NCBI RefSeq assembly: GCF_035994945.1
Contig: NZ_CP108677.1
Span: 124,001 to 188,000, forward strand
Origin: Streptomyces sp. NBC_01216
GTDB lineage: Bacteria; Actinomycetota; Actinomycetes; Streptomycetales; Streptomycetaceae
Reading direction: 5' to 3'
Length of the DNA stretch: 64,000 nucleotides
Every line of letters starts with the position of its first letter. Positions within the stretch are counted from its first letter, which is position 1. The position numbers and the translations under genes were made by a program. Below, piece by piece: positions 52,063 to 60,717 of the stretch. The notes beneath the pieces were generated by a model. The model worked only from the letters and a program-made list of their open reading frames with translations. It did no database searches and was not told where the DNA came from.

Positions 52063-53427
52063 TCAGCCCTCGGCGGCCTCCAAGGCGGTGTCGGGGATCC
52101 AGGACCCGTGAATGCCGGCGGTCACACGGCGGGGCAGGTGAACGGTGGCGATCCGGTCGAGGCCTACGGCGTCCAGGACCAGCAGCTGTGAGGCGTCCTG
52201 CTTGAGGTCGGAGACGACGGTGAGGAGATAGCCGTCGTCCTCGTTGGTGGCACCGGCGGCGGGAACGAACACCGCTTCACTGGGCAGCCGGGCATCGCCG
52301 ATCTGGTGGATGCGGCGGGCGCCGGTGGCGCGGTCGTACTTGACGACGCCGTAGCCGCCGAAGCCTTCCTGGTCCGGGAAGGACACCGCGTACTGGTAGC
52401 GGTGCTCGACACCGAGACGGTCCTCGTTGAGGGTCGGGAACTCCACCGCGAGGTCATCGATGATCTGCTCGTCGACCGTGCCGGCCACCGCGTCGATCAC
52501 CCAGCGGCGCATGTAGGAGCGGGTGTTGGGCTCGGCGCCGCGGCCGGGCGCGCCGACCCACCAGTTCCACGAGAGCCGGAACCCCTCGCGGTCCACGGTG
52601 GGGCCTTCCAGGACGATGCGTCCCTGGCCGTCCTCATAGGCGTTGGCCGCGTGCAGCATGTTGCCGGGTTCGACGGAGTACCAGCGGATGTGCTGGGCAC
52701 CTTCGCCTCCCCGGGGCATGACGCCGATGCGGGGCGGCCACTCGTCGCTCCAGCCGTACGGAATGCCGGAGTGCTCGGCGGGGTCGAAGGTGACGTTGCC
52801 TTCGATGAAGACCACGTGGTGGCGGGTGATGGCGAAGTCGTGCTTGAGAGAGGCGGTCGCTCCTGGGACCTCGGCGCTGTGGACGACCTCGCCCTTGGCG
52901 TCCGCGACGTAGTACGTCAGGAACGGCGGGAACGGTGAGGAGCCGAAGAAGTGGAGCTCTCCGGTCACCGGATCGACTTTGGGGTGCGCGGTCATGGCGG
53001 TGTTCACCCGGCCGTTGAAGTCATGGGCGCCGACCGTCTCCAGGCTCCGGGTGAGCTCGAAGGGCAGGTTGGCCTCACAGAGGGCCAACAGGCGGCCGGC
53101 GTGCTCGATGACATGGGTGCCGGCGGTGCTCGCGGTCAGGTCGGGCCCCCTGTCGGTCATGTAGGGGGCGCCGTCCAGGGCGGGAGTGTGGACCCACCGG
53201 TTGCGATACCACTCGGCACGGCCCTCGCGGAGCCGGATCCCGTGGACCATGCCGCTGCCCTTGAACCAGTGCGTCGGGGTGACGCCGGGCTTGGGGTTGT
53301 GGCTGTTGCGGATCAGGCGGCCGGTCAGCTCCGGGGGAAGGCTGCCTTCGACGGACAGATTGGTCGCGGTGATCTCATCGGTGACGGGGGTGTAGTGGCC
53401 GGTCAGGTAAGGCTTCGTAGCAGCCAT
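52063..53427 (-). CDS. Carotenoid oxygenase family protein, cassette copy 3
   Basis: 454 aa. Iron-binding His at 148 (MTAHPKVD), 196 (LKHDFAITRHH), 259 (MLHAANAYED) and 440 (GIHGSWIPDT). RNSHNPKPG has Ser where the other two copies have Gly. It is closer to copy 2 than to copy 1. It follows the SRPBCC gene by about 70 bp and the MFS gene before that, so this is the complete cassette. The ATG at 53427 gives the same N-terminus as the other copies (KPYLTGHYTPVTDEIT). Substrate unknown. Confidence 0.92.
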   Translation of the reverse strand: MAATKPYLTGHYTPVTDEITATNLSVEGSLPPELTGRLIRNSHNPKPGVTPTHWFKGSGMVHGIRLREGRAEWYRNRWVHTPALDGAPYMTDRGPDLTASTAGTHVIEHAGRLLALCEANLPFELTRSLETVGAHDFNGRVNTAMTAHPKVDPVTGELHFFGSSPFPPFLTYYVADAKGEVVHSAEVPGATASLKHDFAITRHHVVFIEGNVTFDPAEHSGIPYGWSDEWPPRIGVMPRGGEGAQHIRWYSVEPGNMLHAANAYEDGQGRIVLEGPTVDREGFRLSWNWWVGAPGRGAEPNTRSYMRRWVIDAVAGTVDEQIIDDLAVEFPTLNEDRLGVEHRYQYAVSFPDQEGFGGYGVVKYDRATGARRIHQIGDARLPSEAVFVPAAGATNEDDGYLLTVVSDLKQDASQLLVLDAVGLDRIATVHLPRRVTAGIHGSWIPDTALEAAEG

Positions 53428-53497
53428 GGCAGAGAACTCCCTCAGTGGATGCGAGGTGCGAGACGTGCGAGGTGTGTGGTGCACGGTGTGATGTTCG

Positions 53498-53938
53498 TCA
53501 GGCAAGTTGTTCCGAACGGGTCTTGAGGTGGGTGAGCCAGTTCTCCAGGGAGTCGTGAAGGGCCCTGCCGAGGTGGTCGGTCGCGGCGTCGACCGGTGCG
53601 CCGCTCCAGGACTCCTCGGTGCGGACGATGACGTGATCGCCGACCTGCTCGAATGTCCACACGTGGACGCCGGTGATGCCGTTGGCGGGACCGCCCCAGA
53701 CGATCCGCTCGCCGGGGACCAGTTCGTGCACGGTGGAGGTGATCTCCAGGCCGTGGGTGCGCCAGCGGAAGGAGTCGCCTGGCACCAGCAGACCGTTGAG
53801 TTCGGCCTGGTCGATGTCCGTGTTCCAGGTGGGCCAGGCGGCGATGTCGGTGTGCAGGTCCCACACCGTCGCGAGCGGGGCGTTGATCACGATGCTCAGA
53901 CGGACACGGACGGGGGCGGTCTCGTCGATGGTGAACAT
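53498..53938 (-). CDS. SRPBCC-family protein, cassette copy 3 (intact)
   Basis: 146 aa. It has the START/Bet v1-like helix-grip fold: VRLSIVINAPLATVWDLHTD, IAAWPTWNTDIDQAEL, FRWRTHGLEITSTVHELVPG, ERIVWGGPANGITGVHVWTF, then a long C-terminal helix (ALHDSLENWLTHLKTRSEQ). It binds hydrophobic ligands in a deep pocket and may be a cyclase or carrier. Position between an exporter and a carotenoid oxygenase suggests it handles the oxygenase's substrate or product. It is the only complete copy of three. Confidence 0.88.
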   Translation of the reverse strand: MFTIDETAPVRVRLSIVINAPLATVWDLHTDIAAWPTWNTDIDQAELNGLLVPGDSFRWRTHGLEITSTVHELVPGERIVWGGPANGITGVHVWTFEQVGDHVIVRTEESWSGAPVDAATDHLGRALHDSLENWLTHLKTRSEQLA

Positions 53939-54037
53939 GACTGCGGGTTCCTCTCTCTGGATGACACGTTTCGGTGAAGCGGCTGATCCATGGCGCGGCT
54001 GGTCCGTCGATTCGGCCTGATCCGGATTTCCGGCGGT

Positions 54038-55534
54038 TCAGGCGGGTCGCGGGCCGGAAGCAGGGCCGGGTGTGGAAGCACCGGCCGTGGCGGTGATGGT
54101 GGTTGTGGTCCGCTGGCTGATGCGGCGGGTGAGGAACTGTGCGAGAAGGGCTGTCAAGGCCAGGACCCCGGCGGCGACGGTGAAGGCCGCGCGGTAGCCG
54201 GCGGTGAGGGCCTCCGGATGGGGTTGGCGGGTGGCCGCGTGGGCGGTGACGGAGCCGGCCAGGGTGGTGAGGGCGGCGAGGCCGATCGCGCCTCCGACCT
54301 GGCGGGTGGTGTTCACCAGCCCGCCGGCCAGCCCCGCGTCCTGTCGCGGAACGCCCTCCACGGCGAATGCGGTGAGCTGCACGAAGGCGATGCTCAGACC
54401 GAGGCCGATCAGGATGCTCGGGCCGAGGACGTCGGCGAGGTAGCTCCCGTCGGCGCTGATCCGTGACAGCCACAGCAGCCCGGCCGCCTCGGTGAGCAGG
54501 GCCGCCGTCACGGTCGCGGGGCCGCCGATGCGCCGGGAGATGCGAGGCGCCAGGGCGGCGCCGAGCATATTGGCTCCGGCGAGGGGGAGTTGGCCTGCAC
54601 CGGTGACCAAGGGATTCGATCCGAGTACCAGTTGCTGATAAAGCGGCAGGAAGAAGAACAGGGCGATCCAAACAGACCCGAGCAGCGCCATGAGCAGGTT
54701 GCCCGCCGCGACCCTGCCGGTGGTGAACAGCCGCGGTGGCATCAGCGCGTCCGGTCGGCGAAGCTCGATCACCACGAAGGCACCGAGCAACGCGACGGCA
54801 CCGAGGAGGGCCCCGAGGACCCGGGCGTCCGCCCAGCCGGCCCCGCGTGCGGTGGTCAATCCCCAGACCAGGCAGGTCAGGGCGAGTGTGACGGTGGCAG
54901 TCCCCAGCAGGTCGAACCGCCCGGCGTTCCGGCCGGCCGTCGCCCGTGGCACGAGGGTCGCCACGGCGACCAGGACCAGCGCCGCCCCGAGCGCGACGGC
55001 GTGGAAGATCCAGGGCCAGCCCCATGCCTGGGTGAGCAGACCGCCCAGCAGGACGCCGCCCGCCCCTCCCGCGCCGGAGACCGCGCCCCACACGCCCAAG
55101 GCCCGGCCACGCCCGGGGCCGGACGGATACAGGTCCATCGTCAGAGCGAGCGCGGCTGGGGCGATGGCGGCGGCTCCGAGGCCCTGTACGGCGCGGGCCG
55201 CGATCAGCACGCCCGGGGAGGCGGCCACGCCGGCCGCCAGCGAGGACACCGCGAACAGCGCGAGGCCGGCCATCAGCACCCGGCGGCGCCCGAGCAGGTC
55301 GGCCGTCCGTCCACCCGCCAGGAGCAGCGCACCGAACGCGAGGCCGTAGGCGTTGACCACCCACGTGGTGCCGCCGTCCGACAGGCCCACACCGGCACGA
55401 ATCTGGGGCAGTGCCACGTTCACGATCGAGGTGGCGAGCATGACGGTGAACTGGGCCGCGGCGAGTGCCGCGAGCACGGCCGCCGGCCGAGGTGTCGGGG
55501 GCATCCGGCCCTTTTGTATGCGTCGGAGGTTCAT
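54038..55534 (-). CDS. MFS exporter of EmrB/QacA type, cassette copy 3
   Basis: 498 aa from the ATG at 55534; an ATG at 55504 (MPPTPRPAAV) is possible. Motifs: NVALPQIRAGVGLSDGGTTW, ALLLAGGRTADLLGRRRVLM, AARAVQGLGAAAIAPAALAL, GVWGAVSGAGGAGGVLLGGL. About 14 hydrophobic segments are visible, with a T/S/A/P tail. It is the first gene of the MFS-SRPBCC-oxygenase operon. The 80 bp upstream are conserved at the broken copy 2, showing a shared promoter or operator. Confidence 0.9.
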   Translation of the reverse strand: MNLRRIQKGRMPPTPRPAAVLAALAAAQFTVMLATSIVNVALPQIRAGVGLSDGGTTWVVNAYGLAFGALLLAGGRTADLLGRRRVLMAGLALFAVSSLAAGVAASPGVLIAARAVQGLGAAAIAPAALALTMDLYPSGPGRGRALGVWGAVSGAGGAGGVLLGGLLTQAWGWPWIFHAVALGAALVLVAVATLVPRATAGRNAGRFDLLGTATVTLALTCLVWGLTTARGAGWADARVLGALLGAVALLGAFVVIELRRPDALMPPRLFTTGRVAAGNLLMALLGSVWIALFFFLPLYQQLVLGSNPLVTGAGQLPLAGANMLGAALAPRISRRIGGPATVTAALLTEAAGLLWLSRISADGSYLADVLGPSILIGLGLSIAFVQLTAFAVEGVPRQDAGLAGGLVNTTRQVGGAIGLAALTTLAGSVTAHAATRQPHPEALTAGYRAAFTVAAGVLALTALLAQFLTRRISQRTTTTITATAGASTPGPASGPRPA

Positions 55535-55755
55535 GACGCAGAGCTTCGTGCCGAGCGCCGCCCACTTTCCAGGCCCGGCAGGCGCGGACACTGCCCACTC
55601 CTGTCCGCACCTGTCCGCCCGGCCCTGCCGGAGCCAGGCCCCTCACTGAGCCTTCGCCACCTTGAAGACGCAGGTCAAAGGGCTGGTGTGACCGGTCCTC
55701 GGGGTACTCGTGCTGGTCGTGGGCGGGAGACCACGGAGAAGATCACCCGTCAGCG

Positions 55756-55964
55756 GTTGAACTCGCCCAGTACAGCGCGGCCGCCTTCGCCGACGTCTGC
55801 CGCCGGCACGGCATCCGCCGCAGCATGGGCCGGGTCGGCTCGAGCTGTTCCGCTGGCTTTCGTACCGCCACCTGCGCCGTCGCCACTCCGAGCTCGGCTA
55901 CCTCACACCAGCCGAGTTCGAACAACGACTGATCACGACACGTACGCGGTCACTCGTCGCATGA
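55756..55964 (+). pseudogene. IS3-type OrfB fragment (C-terminal part)
   Basis: QYSAAAFADVCRRHGIRRSM with GRVGSS in one frame, then ELFRWLSYRHLRRRHSELGY with LTPAEFEQRL in the next. This is the end of an IS3-family OrfB with the stretch around DNA..E deleted, removing the catalytic Glu region. Confidence 0.8.
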
Positions 55965-56112
55965 AACCCGGTGTCCGCTCCCAGGGATCAACCTCATGCT
56001 CGGCCTCGCCCGCCATCCCCACCTCGCTCTTGCCGGATAGCGGGGGAGAACGAGAAGCCCAGCCACAGAGCTGCCTGCCTCAGCTATTCGATCATTGCCG
56101 GACAAGCCTCAG

Positions 56113-56505
56113 CTAACGGGCGCTGCCGATCGTGCGGTCGACGCTGGAGCCCTGGAGCATCAGGGTGGTCTCCTCGATGCGGCTGAACCGGCCGTCAGCT
56201 GCCAGGTCGGCGAACACGTACACCTCCATGCGCACGCTCGTGCCGTCCTTCTTCGTGATGTGGGCGGTGTGCCGGTCGGCGTACCTGCTGCCGTCGTACA
56301 GCTCCTCGTGGACCTCGACATGGCCGTCGGCGACGAGGGTGCGCAGGTGAGCGATGTGCTCCAGGAACTCGGTGCGGTCCGCCCACACCCCGTCGGTGCG
56401 CTGGCGGTACTCCGGGGTGAAGTGGCGGTCGGCTGCCTCCCGCGGGGTGAGGTCGCCGTTGAAGAGCAGGTCGGTCAGAGCGGCCTTGATACCGGTGCGG
56501 GTCAT
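56113..56505 (-). CDS. SnoaL-like protein, 130 aa (paralogue 2)
   Basis: 130 aa. FTPEYRQRTDGVWADRTEFL, EHIAHLRTLVADGHVEVHEE and RYADRHTAHITKKDGT align along the full length with the protein at 41683. It is divergent from a MarR gene across about 100 bp that holds two identical operators, so it is very likely that regulator's target. Probable small-ligand-binding or isomerase-type protein; activity unknown. Confidence 0.87.
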   Translation of the reverse strand: MTRTGIKAALTDLLFNGDLTPREAADRHFTPEYRQRTDGVWADRTEFLEHIAHLRTLVADGHVEVHEELYDGSRYADRHTAHITKKDGTSVRMEVYVFADLAADGRFSRIEETTLMLQGSSVDRTIGSAR

Positions 56506-56537
56506 GGGACTTCCTTTCGATAGATACGCACAGGAAT

Positions 56538-56554
56538 GCGTGCGTCGCGCACGC
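56538..56554. promoter_or_regulatory. MarR operator 1
   Basis: GCGTGCG-TCG-CGCACGC, a perfect 7-bp inverted repeat with a 3-base centre, near the SnoaL-like gene side of the divergent gap. It is identical in its arms to operator 2. Confidence 0.75.
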
Positions 56555-56578
56555 TTCTTCTTGACCGTAGCAGCAAGT

Positions 56579-56595
56579 GCGTGCGCCACGCACGC
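56579..56595. promoter_or_regulatory. MarR operator 2
   Basis: GCGTGCG-CCA-CGCACGC, with the same arms as operator 1 and centred 41 bp from it (about four helix turns). It ends 12 bases before the MarR start codon, so binding should block that gene's transcription. Confidence 0.75.
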
Positions 56596-56607
56596 TATTG
56601 TTGGGGA

Positions 56608-57051
56608 GTGGAGAAAGAAGTAGGACACGAGATCGCGGACGCGCTGGGCATCCTGCTGCGGCGCACCACCCGCACGAAGCTGCACAGGAAGCTGACCGAA
56701 GGCATGGGCGAGGCGGTGGACGAGCTCACTTACCCCGTGCTCAGCGCACTCGACCGGACCGGGCCCTGCAGCGCGGCCGACCTGGCGCCCGACGTGGGGC
56801 TCGACCGATCCGGCGTCACGCGCCGGGCCTCCCGGCTGGAGGACGCCGGCCTCATCCGACGCGAACCGGACCCCGTCGACCGGCGCGCGCATCTCCTCGT
56901 CCTCACCGAGCAGGGCAGGCTCACCGTGGCCGAACTGCGCGCACGCCTTGCCGCCCACATCATGGCGAGCCTGTCCTCATGGCCACCGGGCGAAGCCCAG
57001 GCGTTCGCCCGCCATCTGCGCTGCTTCACACTCGACGGCCCGTTCACCTGA
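56608..57051 (+). CDS. MarR-family regulator
   Basis: 147 aa from GTG; the in-frame open stretch upstream crosses both operators and is not coding. The winged helix-turn-helix is CSAADLAPDVGLDRSGVTRR with ASRLEDAGLIRREPDPVDRR, the typical MarR wing with D-x-R-R. GGGGA lies immediately before the start, so translation may begin close to the transcript end. It probably represses itself and the divergent SnoaL-like gene until a small ligand binds. Confidence 0.87.
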   Translation: MEKEVGHEIADALGILLRRTTRTKLHRKLTEGMGEAVDELTYPVLSALDRTGPCSAADLAPDVGLDRSGVTRRASRLEDAGLIRREPDPVDRRAHLLVLTEQGRLTVAELRARLAAHIMASLSSWPPGEAQAFARHLRCFTLDGPFT

Positions 57052-57281
57052 CAAGCCGACAGGGCGACACCCGACGGGAGCTGTTCGCCACCTGGGCACG
57101 TTCCCGCGTGCCTGGCCAGGATCCGGGGCCTGCCTCGAACGCCGTCGAGCTGACCGTTGACGAACGATCTGCTCCGCAGACCCTCGCCCACGACCAGCAC
57201 GAGACTTCTGATGAGGGGCCTGACGACCGCCCGGCCCGGTGCAACGCCGGACTGGACCGCCGCGAGTTCGGTAGAGAGATC

Positions 57282-57557
57282 TCAGTTGGTGGTGCTGACC
57301 AGGGGTTTCGTGGTCGTCAGAAGCCGTATCCTCTGCGCGACGATCAGCCCGTCCTGGACCCGGGGACGGCACCCGCCGCCGCCTTTCCAGCGGATCTCCG
57401 CGTCCGGCTCCCCCAGCCACACGAGCGTCGTGTCCGGGGCGACGACCTGCCACAGTTCCAGCACCCGGCGGTGCTCGTCGTCCGTCCAGGCCCGGTGTGA
57501 CCGGTCGTGCGGGCGAGATCCGGGTGCCCCCTCACGAGGGTGACGCCGTGTCCGCAT
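57282..57557 (-). CDS. Hypothetical protein, possibly truncated
   Basis: 91 aa at most. From about residue 24, AWTDDEHRRVLELWQVVAPD, TTLVWLGEPDAEIRWKGGGG and GLIVAQRIRLLTTTKPLVST read as real protein, while the first 20 residues do not. It may be the 3' end of a lost gene. Family not recognised. Positions 57052-57281 between MarR and this frame hold nothing I can support. Confidence 0.35.
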   Translation of the reverse strand: MRTRRHPREGAPGSRPHDRSHRAWTDDEHRRVLELWQVVAPDTTLVWLGEPDAEIRWKGGGGCRPRVQDGLIVAQRIRLLTTTKPLVSTTN

Positions 57558-57653
57558 CGACGGAGGGTGGCGTCCCTCCGTGTCGTGTCCGTCAGGCCCG
57601 CGGGCCGGCCACCCGGTGAAGCCAGGTGGCCCGTGTCATCCGGCTCGCTTCGG

Positions 57654-58004
57654 TCAGCAGGGGCGCACCGGCTGGTGGTTGTGGACGAATCGGGCCGATA
57701 CCCATCCGTTGAAGCCGTGGATCCGATACCAGACGGGGTTGCCGTCCACCCATCCGCCTCGCTTCTGGCAGTCGAGCAGGATGCGCTGGTGCGGACGGAG
57801 CGCCTTGGCGATGTCCGCGGACATCGTGGGCTTGCGCCGCACGTTGAGAGACGCGTCGGAGACCACTTCACCGGTCGGGTACTTGGCCGCCGCGGCCATG
57901 GGCCGGGGGGTGGGTGCGGCCTGTGCGACTGCCCAGCCGGGGGAGGTGACCGGGCCGGCCCACACAGCGGCACCGACCATGAACACGAGTGCTGTCTTCT
58001 TCAT
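57654..58004 (-). CDS. Small secreted SH3-domain protein
   Basis: 116 aa. The signal peptide (MKKTALVFMVGAAVWAGPVT ... AQA) is followed by a bacterial SH3 domain: SDASLNVRRKPTMSADIAKA, LRPHQRILLDCQKRGGWVDG, NPVWYRIHGFNGWVSARFVH. Such one-domain SH3 proteins are common in Streptomyces and probably bind cell-wall peptides. No enzymatic domain. Confidence 0.85.
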   Translation of the reverse strand: MKKTALVFMVGAAVWAGPVTSPGWAVAQAAPTPRPMAAAAKYPTGEVVSDASLNVRRKPTMSADIAKALRPHQRILLDCQKRGGWVDGNPVWYRIHGFNGWVSARFVHNHQPVRPC

Positions 58005-58537
58005 GTCTTGGCTTCTTTCCCTCAGGCCGGCGCCGGGGGCGCGCCGGTGGGCGTGAACGGCCCGACGCCACGCAGCCACTATCCGCACGACCGCTCCGGC
58101 CGCCGGGCGGACACGCCCGGCGGCCACCGGATGGGACCATCGCGCGGGTCGGACGCGCACCCATAAGGGTCCTTCGCCGCGGGCAGGAGGGCCGTTCCCG
58201 GTCGGAGGAGCGCGGCCGGTACGGCACCCTCTGCGGCGGATGCGACGACGATGAGAACGCTGATCACGCAAGGTGTCGGGGTCACGGAAGCGTGCGTCGC
58301 CTGTGGCGGTGTACTGATCCGCGACCTCGGCCAGGTCATCGGTGGGGGACGGCTGAGGCGGGGGAGCTCTCGGGTGCCTGCCAGGCCCGCCCCCTCCTGG
58401 TGCGGAGGGGGCAGCGGTATCGCGACTCCCGAGGGGATACGGCAGGCACTCCTCTCGCAACACGGATCTTCCCGTCACGTCCCGCCCCTCCCCCTGCCCC
58501 GTTCCATCCCGTGCGGGGGGCCGGTTCAGGTCAGAGG
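58005..58537. other. About 530 bp without a supported gene
   Basis: Between the SH3 gene and the 3' end of the decarboxylase-family gene. A minus-strand scrap near 58260-58340 (DLAEVADQYTATGDARFRDP) looks coding but is isolated. It contains the SH3 gene's promoter. Confidence 0.35.
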
Positions 58538-59026
58538 TCAGTCCCACTGTTCGTCCGCGAGGGAGGCGACCGGCTGTGGCTTGCCGATGACGGCCAGGGC
58601 GATGAAGAAGTTGACCTGGCCGATCGCGATGGTGAGGGTGGCCAGCGCCTTCTCGTCGTAGTGCCGGGCCGCCTCCGCGTACAGTGCGTCGGGAACCCGC
58701 TCCTTGCCGTACGGGGCGGGCTGGAGCGTGGCTTCCACCAGGGCGAGAGCGGCGCGTTCCGCGTCGGTGAAGTACGGCGCGTCCTGCCAGGAGGAGACGG
58801 CGGTGATGCGCTCCTCGGTCTCCCCCGCCTTACGCAGGAAGGCGGTGTTCAGGATCGTCAGATAGGTGTTGCCGACGATCTGCCCGGCACGCAGGTGCAT
58901 CAGACTCATCGTCGCGCGGGGGACGGAACGGTTGCCCGTCGCCCGGAAGAGAGCGGCGCTGACCTCGTGCAGTTCCGGCACGAACTCGGCGGGATTCGGC
59001 ATCCGGGAGATCGAGACGTCGTTCAT
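58538..59026 (-). CDS. Carboxymuconolactone decarboxylase/AhpD-family protein
   Basis: 162 aa. It has the all-helical AhpD-like fold: ELHEVSAALFRATGNRSVPR, LMHLRAGQIVGNTYLTILNT, SSWQDAPYFTDAERAALALV, EATLQ, HYDEKALATLTIAIGQVNFF. Family members that act as peroxidases have a CxxC after the EL..LR segment; here the place reads AGQIVGNT with no Cys in the protein, so a redox role is unlikely. The function is unknown. Confidence 0.82.
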   Translation of the reverse strand: MNDVSISRMPNPAEFVPELHEVSAALFRATGNRSVPRATMSLMHLRAGQIVGNTYLTILNTAFLRKAGETEERITAVSSWQDAPYFTDAERAALALVEATLQPAPYGKERVPDALYAEAARHYDEKALATLTIAIGQVNFFIALAVIGKPQPVASLADEQWD

Positions 59027-59334
59027 GATCGGTGCTCCTTCGCATCGGCCTGTATCGGCGGCTTCACAGCACTGACGGAACGGCCCGCCGAAACGTGACC
59101 GAGCCCCCGAAGAATCTTTCCGGCATGCCGTGTGCGTCCCGGGACAGCCGAGCCCTCGGCCCCCGCCGGAGCGGACCGGTACACCTGGTGCCGTGCCCCC
59201 GGACCCGGGTGCGGAGGTGCTTCGGCGGCACGGAACCGGTCGGAGGCACGTGCCCGCGCCGGTCCTGGGCCGTAAGGTGTCGGGGCGACGGGCGGAGCGG
59301 CGAGAGCCGGCGCACGGCCGCGAGGCGGAGCGCT

Positions 59335-59415
59335 CACTCGAGGACGGCGGTGGCCTCGATCTCCACCGGTTGGCCGGGGACGTCCAGGCGGCGCCCGTCC
59401 CCGACGATCCAGGGA
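59335..59415 (-). pseudogene. 3' remnant of a RidA-type gene
   Basis: The minus strand reads WIVGDGRRLDVPGQPVEIEA with TAVLE and stop, the end of RidA/YjgF-family deaminases (...VEIEA.A.L). Only about 25 codons remain; upstream sequence does not continue it in any frame. Confidence 0.5.
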
Positions 59416-59769
59416 CGGCGTGAACTCCGCCCGGGTCAGGGCCGATGGACGGGCCGGTGAAGCGCGGGAGGATATCCGGTGGTGGCCCGGTCGCGCCGAT
59501 GACAGGGTACGCACCATGCCGCGTCCCATGATCGATCCGGCGAGGATCGAAGCGGTGATCCGCCGTGTGGGCGAGGAGATCGGCCGCGCGTACGATCAGG
59601 CTCTCCGAGCCTGCCGGGTGACCTTCGATCGACAGACGGGCGCGGTCTGGTGCGTGCGATCCCAAGGCGCCGGGATGCCGCTACGGGGGAGTCACAGGGG
59701 CGTGTCGGCAACGCCGGCAGCGTGCGTGCCAGGGCGTGACCGCCCGGTCAGAGGCCACCCGACGGGCTC
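59416..59769. other. No firm gene; possible plus-strand scrap
   Basis: On plus, from an ATG at 59516, MPRPMIDPARIEAVIRRVGE and EIGRAYDQALRACRVTFDRQ look coding for about 50 residues, then composition degrades. It may be a truncated gene. Not recognised. Confidence 0.3.
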
Positions 59770-60717
59770 TCAGCCGAGAAAGACCCGGCCGCCGCAGACG
59801 GGACGTTCGTCCACCCCGTGCACGGAGGAGGAGTTGACGCTCCATCGGTACCCCGCGAAGACCCCGGTGACGTCGTCGGAGTAGAAGATCATGTGGCCGT
59901 AGCCGACGCCCGTGCCGTTGTCCCATCCCGTCACCGTCCCCTCCGGGTCGAGGACGGGTGTGAAGCGGGAGTCGGGGAACGCCTGGTAGTTGGCGAGATT
60001 TCCGTTGTCCGGGTCGCCGTGCGGCTGGTGGGTGCAGTCGATGATCTCGAAGACGCGCGGTGTGACGTCGCCTGTGAGCTTGGTGTCGACGGCGTGCCGG
60101 AAGACACCCTTGGCCTTGCGGATCATGACGATGTGTCCGGTGTAGGGGCTGCCGGGGTCGTCGTAGTCGATCGCGACCAGGTCACCCGGCCTGAGATTGG
60201 CCGGCTTGCGGACCCGCTGGATGTGGAGGATGTCCGCGGCGTTCTCGAAACCGGCGCGGTACTGCTCGGCGCTCGGTGCCCATTTCGATGCGTCCGGACC
60301 GGGCGGGCCCGGGAAGAAGTTGTCGCGGAAGTACTCCTTCGTCGCCCAGCCGGCGGAGGTACCTTCCCCGTACGCGCGCATCAGCGTTTTCGTCACGAAC
60401 GTCGAGCACTGCGCCAGGGCCCGGTACTCCTCGGCGCGACCGGGGCCACCCCAGTTCAGGACGGTCGACCTGGTATCGGAAGCCAGTTTGTACTGGTTGC
60501 GGTCCGTGTCCCGCGCGTCGGACATCCTCAGATAGTCGATCATCTGCTCCGCTTCCGTCTGATGCGGGAGCGTCGGCAGGTACGGGTCGGCGGCGGGTGC
60601 CGGGGGCGACGCGGCGCGTGCGGTACCGGCGGCGGCCAGGGCGCCGCCCGCGGCCAGGCCCGCGCCACCGGTGATCAACGTGCGTCGGCCCAGCCGGGGG
60701 AGGCCATTCGAAGGCAT
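59770..60717 (-). CDS. Tat-exported amidase-domain protein
   Basis: 315 aa. The Tat signal RLGRRTLITGGAGLAAGGAL ends near ARA (residue 36). The mature part has a papain-like NlpC/CHAP-type layout: the Cys in EYRALAQCSTFVTKTLMRAY, NLRPGDLVAIDYDD, and the His in YTGHIVMIRKAKG, followed by DCTHQPHGDPDNGNL. This matches Streptomyces amidase-domain proteins thought to cut cell-wall peptides. The substrate is unproven. The ATG at 60717 begins the signal. Confidence 0.8.
   Translation of the reverse strand: MPSNGLPRLGRRTLITGGAGLAAGGALAAAGTARAASPPAPAADPYLPTLPHQTEAEQMIDYLRMSDARDTDRNQYKLASDTRSTVLNWGGPGRAEEYRALAQCSTFVTKTLMRAYGEGTSAGWATKEYFRDNFFPGPPGPDASKWAPSAEQYRAGFENAADILHIQRVRKPANLRPGDLVAIDYDDPGSPYTGHIVMIRKAKGVFRHAVDTKLTGDVTPRVFEIIDCTHQPHGDPDNGNLANYQAFPDSRFTPVLDPEGTVTGWDNGTGVGYGHMIFYSDDVTGVFAGYRWSVNSSSVHGVDERPVCGGRVFLG

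Noticed and set aside
53442..55646. Minus-strand frame of about 734 codons over the copy 3 cassette
   Set aside because: Out-of-frame reading across the MFS and SRPBCC genes, which have intact motifs in their own frames.
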